This document shows, piece by piece, positions 31,949-37,212 of a stretch of DNA of 37,212 bases. A program made the translations under genes and the position numbers. The DNA comes from Pseudomonas sp. GM80 (GTDB taxonomy: Bacteria; Pseudomonadota; Gammaproteobacteria; Pseudomonadales; Pseudomonadaceae). Position 1 is the stretch's first letter. Each line of letters begins with the position of its first letter. Under the pieces are notes generated by a model. It was not told the DNA's origin. It saw nothing but the letters and a program-made list of their open reading frames with translations, and did not search any database. The DNA lies in contig NZ_AKJD01000160.1 of assembly GCF_000282515.1 (NCBI RefSeq), positions 1-37,212 on the forward strand. Reading direction: 5' to 3'.

Positions 31949-32587
31949 TTACCGATTCGGCTGTGGCGTCAGGCGCAGGTAAGGCTTCACGGCGCGATAG
32001 CCCTTGGGAAAACGCTGCTTGATCTCTTCCTCGTCCTTCAACGAAGGCACGATCACCACTTCATCACCGTCCTGCCAGTTGGCCGGCGTGGCCACTTTGT
32101 AGTTGTCGGTGAGCTGCAGCGAGTCGATCACCCGCAAAATCTCGTGGAAGTTGCGCCCGGTGCTCGCCGGGTAAGTGATGGTCAGGCGCACCTTCTTGTT
32201 CGGATCGATGACGAACAGCGAACGCACGGTCAGCGTGTCATTGGCGTTCGGGTGGATCAGGTCATACAGATCGGAAACCTTGCGATCGGCATCGGCCAGG
32301 ATCGGGAAGTTGACGATCGTGTTCTGGGTTTCGTTGATGTCTTCGATCCACTTGTGGTGCGAATCCACCGGGTCGACCGACAGTGCGATGGCTTTGACGC
32401 CGCGCTTGCTGAACTCATCCTTGAGCTTGGCGGTGAAGCCCAGCTCAGTGGTGCACACCGGGGTGAAGTCCGCCGGGTGAGAGAACAGCACGCCCCAGCT
32501 ATCGCCCAGCCATTCGTGGAAACGAATCTTGCCGGCGCTGGAATCCTGTTCGAAATCGGGGGCGATGTCGCCGAGTCTGATGCTCAT
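31949..32587 (-). CDS. lsfA: 1-Cys peroxiredoxin (Prx6 type)
   Basis: This 212-residue peroxidase has a single cysteine, C45 in HPADFTPVCTTELG, and no resolving cysteine, so it is the 1-Cys class. ALSVDPVDSHHKWIEDI and PILADADRKVSDLYDLIHP are Prx6 blocks. It reduces hydrogen peroxide and organic peroxides. LsfA of P. putida was found as a protein induced by sulfate starvation, and in P. aeruginosa it contributes to oxidative-stress defence. AGGAG precedes the ATG, and an AT-rich motif lies 57-74 bp upstream. Placement beside ssu fits the need to handle peroxide from flavin monooxygenases. Confidence 0.95.
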   Translation of the reverse strand: MSIRLGDIAPDFEQDSSAGKIRFHEWLGDSWGVLFSHPADFTPVCTTELGFTAKLKDEFSKRGVKAIALSVDPVDSHHKWIEDINETQNTIVNFPILADADRKVSDLYDLIHPNANDTLTVRSLFVIDPNKKVRLTITYPASTGRNFHEILRVIDSLQLTDNYKVATPANWQDGDEVVIVPSLKDEEEIKQRFPKGYRAVKPYLRLTPQPNR

Positions 32588-32643
32588 GGTGCTGCTCCTG
32601 ATGAGTTGTTGGAGACCTCAACTGTAGCTTGGGATTTGCCATC

Positions 32644-32661
32644 ATGAAAAAGAATAAATAA
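32644..32661 (-). promoter_or_regulatory. AT-rich motif upstream of lsfA
   Basis: On the minus strand this reads TTATTTATTCTTTTTCAT. It differs by one base in 18 from TTATTCATTCTTTTTCAT at 34451-34468. It lies 57-74 bp before the lsfA start, in an AT-rich stretch (32638-32700). It may be a CysB-like activator site. Confidence 0.5.
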
Positions 32662-32820
32662 TGAGATATCTAGATCATTAGTGAATATTAAACATCTGTT
32701 CACTGGACGCTCGACGGCATCCCGACGAACATCGGCCGCAAGGTTCGAGAAGGCCTTGAGTTGCTGTAAAGAGGGGAATTTCGGGGAGGGCTTACGGGGG
32801 TGAGTCTGACTCGAAAACGC

Positions 32821-32862
32821 AAAAGCCCCGTCCGGCGCGATGCCGGACGGGGCTTTTTTTTT
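32821..32862. terminator. Bidirectional rho-independent terminator after the porin gene
   Basis: GCCCCGTCCGGC (32825-32836) and GCCGGACGGGGC (32842-32853) form a perfect 12-bp stem. A nine-T run lies on the plus side and AAAA on the left. It serves the minus-strand porin, whose stop is at 32882. Confidence 0.93.
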
Positions 32863-32881
32863 CAGTTACTTGAGCGCGCTA

Positions 32882-34261
32882 TTACAGCAGCGGGATCGAG
32901 TAGCTGACGATCAGGCGGTTTTCATCCTGGTCACGCTGACCTGGGATGTCGTTGCGCCAGGTGGCGTTTTTCCACATCAGGCCCAGGTTCTTCAGTGGGC
33001 CTTCTGGTACGACGTAGCCAACGGTCAGGTCGCGTTCCCACTCGGAACGGCCGCTGCCTGCAACCGGGTGAGCAGTAGTGTTGGCAATGGTGTCGATGTT
33101 GTCACCGCGCAGGTAGACCATACCTGCTGTCAGGCCTGGCAGGCCGACTTTGGCGAAGTCATACGAGTAGCGTGCTTGCCAGGTGCGCTCGCCGGCACGG
33201 CCGAACTTCTGGATTTGCATGTCGGTGATGGTGTAGTTCGACGAACCGTCGCCCTGGTTCAGCCAAGGGAAGTCGCTGCTGCCGTTGGAAACCTGATAGC
33301 CGCCACCGAAAGTGTGACCTTCAACGGTGTACAGGAACAGACCGCTGTACAGGTTGTTGTCGACCTTGCCTTTACCAGCGCGGAAGCCTTGGTAGTTACC
33401 CGAACTGAAGTACAGTGGGTCGTGACCGTTAGCACCGTCGTCGGAGCTGTTGAAGTAACGGAAGTCGGACTTCAGCACGCCCGGGCCGATTGCCCAGTTG
33501 TGAACCAGACCCAGGAAGTGCTGCTTGTAGAAGTCTTCCAGATTGCCGTAGTAATACTGGGCAGTCAGGTCTTTGGTGATTTTGTAGTCACCACCGGCAT
33601 AGATGAACTTGTTGCTGTCACGGAACGAAGCGCCACGGGAGTTGGCACCGCCGATGCTCAGTTGCTCATTGTTGCTGGAGTTACGACCCTTCACGGCTTC
33701 GATCTGACCGCCAACCAGCGTCAGGTCTTTGATATCACCGGAAGTGATCTGGCCACCCTGCCAGGTTTGTGGCAGCAGACGACCATCGTTGGTCACGATA
33801 ACCGGGTTCTTAGGCTGCAGAGTACCCAGCTTCAGTTCGGTCTGGGATACCTTGGCTTTGGCAGTCAGGCCCAGGCTCGAGAAGTTATCAACAGCTTCGC
33901 CGTTGGACTTGCTCGGGAATACAGTGCCGCCGTAGGAGGAAGAAGTGGCGCCGTTGGTGCCGCCGCCCGAATCCAGACGCACGCCCAGCAGGCCGATGGC
34001 GTCGATACCGAAGCCTACAGTGCCTTGGGTGTAACCGGAGATGAAGCGCAGATCAAAGCCTTGACCCCATTCTTCGTTCTTGCTTTGAACACCGGCTGTT
34101 TTGTTGGCAGCGGTATTGGCAGCACTGTCGCGGTTATCGGTGTTGATGTAGAAGTTACGCAGCCCCAAAGTAGCCTTGCTGTCTTCGATGAAACCGGCGG
34201 CGCCTGCCTGCTGCGCCATAACCCCTACGGCCACAGCCAGGGCCAAGGTGGACTTGTTCAT
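32882..34261 (-). CDS. OprD-family outer-membrane porin
   Basis: This 459-residue protein has a signal peptide at 1-22 (MNKSTLALAVAVGVMAQQAG to AGA). The mature start GFIEDSKATLGLRNFYINTDNRD is typical of the OprD/OprE/OprQ family of 18-strand substrate-specific porins. Alternating hydrophobic strands run through the protein (YTQGTVGFGIDAIGLLGVRLD, WQARYSYDFAKVGLPGLTAGMVYLRGD, RDLTVGYVVPEGPLKNLGLMWKN), ending LIVSYSIPLL. The substrate is unknown. The position next to tauA, lsfA and ssu suggests organosulfur uptake, but related OprE/OprQ porins respond to other signals. GAGGAG precedes the ATG. Confidence 0.93.
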   Translation of the reverse strand: MNKSTLALAVAVGVMAQQAGAAGFIEDSKATLGLRNFYINTDNRDSAANTAANKTAGVQSKNEEWGQGFDLRFISGYTQGTVGFGIDAIGLLGVRLDSGGGTNGATSSSYGGTVFPSKSNGEAVDNFSSLGLTAKAKVSQTELKLGTLQPKNPVIVTNDGRLLPQTWQGGQITSGDIKDLTLVGGQIEAVKGRNSSNNEQLSIGGANSRGASFRDSNKFIYAGGDYKITKDLTAQYYYGNLEDFYKQHFLGLVHNWAIGPGVLKSDFRYFNSSDDGANGHDPLYFSSGNYQGFRAGKGKVDNNLYSGLFLYTVEGHTFGGGYQVSNGSSDFPWLNQGDGSSNYTITDMQIQKFGRAGERTWQARYSYDFAKVGLPGLTAGMVYLRGDNIDTIANTTAHPVAGSGRSEWERDLTVGYVVPEGPLKNLGLMWKNATWRNDIPGQRDQDENRLIVSYSIPLL

Positions 34262-34624
34262 GTAAAGCTCCTCTCGTTTCTAATTTTTGTGTTTCTGGCC
34301 CTGGGTCTGTTGCCCTGGATCCGAGATGCGCGATTAGCGCCAGTTCGTGACCGACAAGTCAATCGTAACCTTGTGTGTCTACGACCAAGGTCTAATCGCA
34401 GTGATTTGGTCCGTGCAGAGTAAAGATTTCCTGATAAACCCAAAAAGAATTTATTCATTCTTTTTCATATCATTTCGGAATATGGCCAGTATCTTGCCAT
34501 CTTCGCCGGGATACAGCGTATCGGCGACTAAGCTCATTCCTAAATGGTATTTGTTAGCCTTTTTTTATATCGATTAGCTTTGGCGTAACCCCGAATCGTC
34601 AAACCCTATCGAAAAGGCGACGCC
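34262..34624. promoter_or_regulatory. Divergent control region between the porin gene and tauA
   Basis: This 363-bp region has no convincing gene and is clearly AT-richer than its neighbours in 34420-34580. The main structure is the perfect inverted repeat AAAAAGAAT (34442-34450), TTATTC, ATTCTTTTT (34457-34465). A TTATAT near 34565 is a weak -10 candidate for tauA, but no matching -35 was found. Confidence 0.5.
34442..34468. promoter_or_regulatory. Palindromic AT-rich site in the porin/tauA region
   Basis: Perfect 9-bp arms with a 6-bp spacer form a 24-bp dyad (34442-34465). The segment 34451-34468 matches the lsfA upstream motif in 17 of 18 bases, and 34449-34459 matches the ssuE upstream region in 11 of 11. 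Confidence 0.55.
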
Positions 34625-35614
34625 ATGATGGCCAAACGCGCACTATCTAGTCAATTTGTTACAGTTTGTGTGTCAGCACTGATTTCTTTATCCGCTCACG
34701 CTGGCAACCTCACCGTTGGCTACCAAACCGGTATCGACCCGAGCAAAGTCCCGCAGGCCGACGGCGTCTACGAGAAAACCATCGGTGAGAAAATCGACTG
34801 GCGCCGCTTCAATAGTGGCCCGGAAGTTGTGACAGCCATTGCTTCCGGTGACGTGCAGATCGGCAACCTCGGCTCCAGCCCGCTGGCGGCAGCCGCTTCA
34901 CGCAATCTGCCGATCGTCGCGTTCATCGTTTCAGCGCAGATCAATGCCGCCGAAGCACTGGTGGTGCGCAATGGCAGCGGTATCAATAGCCCGCAGGATC
35001 TGGTCGGCAAGACCATCGCCACACCGTTTGTATCCACCTCGCACTACAGCCTGCTCGGTGCTCTGAAGCACTGGGGCCTGGACGCCTCGAAAGTCAAAGT
35101 GGTGAACCTGCAACCCGCAGAAATCGCGGCGGCGTGGAAGCGTGGCGATATCGATGGCGCGTTTGTCTGGTCGCCGGCGCTGGGCGAAATCCGCAAGACC
35201 GGCAAGACGCTGACCGACGCTGCACAAGTCGGCCAGTGGGGCGCGCCGACGTTCGAAGTGTGGGTAGCGCGCAAGGACTTTGCCGAGAAGCACCCCGAGG
35301 TGGTCGCGAAATTCGCCAAGGTCACGCTCGACTCGTTCGCCGATTACGCCGCGCATAAAGACAGCTGGACGGCTGACTCGGTGCCGGTGCAGAAAATCGC
35401 CAAACTGACCGGTGCCAACGCCGCCGACGTGCCGGAATTGCTCGCAGGCTCGGCATTCCCGGACGCCAAGGCACAACAAACCACGGCGCTGCTGGACGGC
35501 GGCACGGCGAAGGCGATTGGCGAGACGGCGAAGTTTTTGAAGGAACAGGGCAAGGTTGAAACGGTGCTGCCGGACTACTCACCGTACGTGAGCGCCAAGT
35601 TCATCACCGAGTAA
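34625..35614 (+). CDS. tauA: Taurine-binding periplasmic protein (orphan)
   Basis: This 329-residue protein has a signal peptide at about 1-26 (ending AHA). The mature start GNLTVGYQTGIDPSKVPQADGVYEKTIGEKIDWRRFNSGPEVVTAIASGDVQIGNLGSSPLAAAAS closely follows TauA. The later blocks PFVSTSHYSLLGALKHWGL and GDIDGAFVWSPALGEI support it. It should bind taurine for an ABC importer, but no tauB, tauC or tauD follows. A REP doublet begins 3 bp after the stop, and then comes argA on the other strand. It must work with a transporter encoded elsewhere, or with SsuBC, or be a leftover. AAGG at 34614-34617 is an adequate ribosome site. A second in-frame ATG is at 34628. Confidence 0.93.
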   Translation: MMAKRALSSQFVTVCVSALISLSAHAGNLTVGYQTGIDPSKVPQADGVYEKTIGEKIDWRRFNSGPEVVTAIASGDVQIGNLGSSPLAAAASRNLPIVAFIVSAQINAAEALVVRNGSGINSPQDLVGKTIATPFVSTSHYSLLGALKHWGLDASKVKVVNLQPAEIAAAWKRGDIDGAFVWSPALGEIRKTGKTLTDAAQVGQWGAPTFEVWVARKDFAEKHPEVVAKFAKVTLDSFADYAAHKDSWTADSVPVQKIAKLTGANAADVPELLAGSAFPDAKAQQTTALLDGGTAKAIGETAKFLKEQGKVETVLPDYSPYVSAKFITE

Positions 35615-35616
35615 TT

Positions 35617-35726
35617 GATCGTTCCCACGCTCCGCGTGGGAATGCATCTCGGGACGCTCCGCGTCCCATCGAAAGCGAACGCGGAGCGTCCGTTGAGGCA
35701 TTCCCACGCAGAGCGTGGGAACGATC
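35617..35726. repeat. REP-like composite inverted repeat, family D
   Basis: Outer arms GATCGTTCCCACGCTC (35617-35632) and GAGCGTGGGAACGATC (35711-35726) enclose further nested complementary segments (GGGAATGC with GCATTCCC, and GGGACGCTCCGCGTCCC with GGAGCGTCC). This is the only family D copy in the window. It separates tauA from convergent argA. Confidence 0.88.
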
Positions 35727-35744
35727 GAATCCAGATGAACCGGG

Positions 35745-37046
35745 TCAGAGGGTTTTTTCGAAGATCTTCGAGTTGCGCTGGTAGTTGTACAGCGACGCCC
35801 GCGCTGCTGGCATGCGCTCGACGCTACTTGGCTCGAAACCGCGCTCGCGGAACCAGTGTGCGGTGCGAGTGGTGAGGACAAACAAGGTTTTCAAACCCTG
35901 CGCCCGCGCTCGGGTTTCGATGCGCTCCAGCAATTCATCCCCACGTCCGCCATGGCGATATTCCGGGTTCACTGCCAGGCACGCCAGTTCACCGGCATCC
36001 GAATCGGCAATCTGATACAGCGCCGCACAGGCGATGATCATGCCTTCGCGCTCAACCACGCTGAACTGCTCGATCTCGCGCTCCAGCACTTCGCGCGAAC
36101 GCCGCACCAGAATCCCCTGCTCTTCCAGCGGGCTGATCAAGTCGAGCAAACCGCCGACGTCTTCAATCGCCGCCTCGCGCACCAGTTCGAATTGCTCTTG
36201 CGCAACCAGCGTACCGCCACCGTCACGGGTGAACAGCTCGGTCAGCAGCGCGCCATCCTCGGCGTAACTGACGATATGGCTGCGCGCCACGCCGCCACGG
36301 CAGGCTTCGGCGGCGGCATCGAGCAGTTCTGCTTGATAGTTGCTGCTGCCCAGACGCTGCAAATGCGCCGGCACTTGCTGTGGACGCAGTTCGCGCACCA
36401 GTTTGCCGTTTTCGTCGATCAGACCGAGGTCGGCACCGAACAAAAGCAGCTTGTCCGCGCCCAGGTCGATGGCGGCGCGGGTAGCGACGTCTTCGCAGGC
36501 GAGGTTGAAGATTTCACCGGTCGGCGAGTAACCCAGCGGCGACAGCAGCACGATCGAACGCTCATCGAGCAGACGATTGATGCCCTTGCGGTCAACCCGG
36601 CGCACTTCGCCGGTGTGGTGATAATCGACACCTTCGAGCACGCCGATCGGCCGTGCAGTCACCAGATTGCCGCTGGCCACGCGCAAGCGCGAACCCTGCA
36701 TCGGCGAGGACGCCATGTCCATCGACAGCCGCGCTTCGATCGCGATGCGCAACTGGCCTACCGCGTCGATTACGCATTCCAGCGTTGCGGCATCAGTGAT
36801 GCGCATGCCGTGGTGGTAATGCGGAGTCAGGCCGCGAGCGGCGAGGCGGGTTTCAATTTGCGGGCGCGAACCGTGCACCAGCACCAGGCGCACGCCAAGG
36901 CTGTGCAACAAGACAAGGTCGTGGACGATGTTGCCGAAATTCGGATGCTCGACGCCGTCGCCGGGCAGCATGACGACGAAGGTGCAATCGCGATGGGCAT
37001 TGATATAGGGGGACGCGTGACGAAGCCAGTTAACGTATTCGGGCAT
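35745..37046 (-). CDS. argA: N-acetylglutamate synthase
   Basis: This 433-residue enzyme transfers acetyl from acetyl-CoA to glutamate, opening arginine synthesis. Residues about 1-285 form the amino-acid-kinase-like domain (VVMLPGDGVEHPNFGNIVHDLVLLHSLGVRLVLVHGSRPQIETRLAARG, which binds the arginine feedback inhibitor in known homologues). Residues about 295-433 form the GNAT acetyltransferase domain with the acetyl-CoA loop EYRHGGRGDELLERIETRARA and FVLTTRTAHWFRERGFEP. Length matches P. aeruginosa ArgA. The ribosome site before the ATG is weak. I see no clear ArgR box in the 166 bp upstream, most of which lies inside the window. Confidence 0.97.
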   Translation of the reverse strand: MPEYVNWLRHASPYINAHRDCTFVVMLPGDGVEHPNFGNIVHDLVLLHSLGVRLVLVHGSRPQIETRLAARGLTPHYHHGMRITDAATLECVIDAVGQLRIAIEARLSMDMASSPMQGSRLRVASGNLVTARPIGVLEGVDYHHTGEVRRVDRKGINRLLDERSIVLLSPLGYSPTGEIFNLACEDVATRAAIDLGADKLLLFGADLGLIDENGKLVRELRPQQVPAHLQRLGSSNYQAELLDAAAEACRGGVARSHIVSYAEDGALLTELFTRDGGGTLVAQEQFELVREAAIEDVGGLLDLISPLEEQGILVRRSREVLEREIEQFSVVEREGMIIACAALYQIADSDAGELACLAVNPEYRHGGRGDELLERIETRARAQGLKTLFVLTTRTAHWFRERGFEPSSVERMPAARASLYNYQRNSKIFEKTL

Positions 37047-37196
37047 GAACCTGGGCCTGTAATAAATAGCAGCCGAAAAAAGGGGCGAAACGAAAAACGC
37101 ACAGCGGGCTGATGGTTATCGTCGGAACAGGCTTGGCGACACGCGCGCTCTCCTCATGAATACGGGTTCAATCCCCACAAATTTAACGACTACCCC

Positions 37197-37212
37197 CCTG
37201 TAGGAGCTGCCG
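37197..37212. repeat. Half of a REP-like doublet (family B), cut by the window edge
   Basis: CCTGTAGGAGCTGCCG at the right edge matches the left arm of the family B elements. Its partner arm would lie just outside the window. Confidence 0.6.

Noticed and set aside
32840..34423. 527-codon plus-strand open frame opposite the porin gene
   Set aside because: It spans the porin terminator and gene in antisense and shows no domain; the OprD-family protein on minus is clear.
1..37212. tRNA, rRNA, insertion sequence or prophage genes
   Set aside because: No cloverleaf-like segments, transposase, integrase or phage structural proteins were recognised among the coding frames or gaps.

Overview
The window looks like a chromosomal segment of a Pseudomonas of the P. 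fluorescens group. Support comes from dense GC-rich coding, AGGAG-type ribosome binding sites, Pseudomonas-type proteins (SpuD/E, SsuF, LsfA, an OprD-family porin) and four families of inverted REP-like doublets. As I recall the P. aeruginosa PAO1 map, roughly 2-25 kb is collinear with PA0317-PA0296 (serA, hacB, spu). The sulfonate block (27-32.6 kb) and argA lie elsewhere in PAO1, so that junction is lineage-specific.

Layout. 0-3.4 kb: an SdiA-regulated/YjiK-like membrane protein, a FAH-family hydrolase and an FAD-linked D-2-hydroxyglutarate dehydrogenase, all on minus. 3.5-4.8 kb: serA, divergent from the dehydrogenase; the two enzymes form a known functional couple. 4.8-9.8 kb: small or poorly characterised genes (DUF4399, an unusually short amino-acid-binding protein, DUF523, a 2OG-Fe(II) oxygenase, DUF2059, an alpha/beta hydrolase, DUF6436). 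9.9-12.3 kb: an Ntn-hydrolase acylase, the likely HacB orthologue. 12.4-14.3 kb: a GlxA-type AraC regulator divergent from an HD-domain hydrolase. 14.5-23.3 kb: the polyamine uptake and catabolism operon spuBCDEFGH on minus, headed by a broken spuA remnant. 23.6-25.0 kb: spuI, divergent. 25.3-26.9 kb: a TetR regulator and a type I pantothenate kinase. 27.0-32.6 kb: ssuEADCBF and the 1-Cys peroxiredoxin gene lsfA, an organosulfur and sulfur-starvation module. 32.9-35.6 kb: an OprD-type porin divergent from an orphan tauA. 35.7-37.0 kb: argA.

How the parts work together. SpuD/E-FGH import putrescine and spermidine, and SpuB, SpuC and SpuI start their glutamylation and transamination. SsuABC import alkanesulfonates, SsuE supplies FMNH2 and SsuD releases sulfite. 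LsfA, the porin and TauA fit the same sulfur-scavenging response. An AT-rich motif is shared between the promoter regions of lsfA, ssuE and the porin/tauA pair.

I did not find a clearly new multi-gene system. The most notable observations are the degenerate spuA inside an otherwise intact spu cluster, the palindromic AT-rich sulfur-locus motif, a chain of stem-loops at spu gene junctions, phased TGCCC boxes before spuI, dyads in the serA and DUF4399 divergent promoters, an orphan tauA beside a repeat, and a binding protein lacking most of its second lobe.
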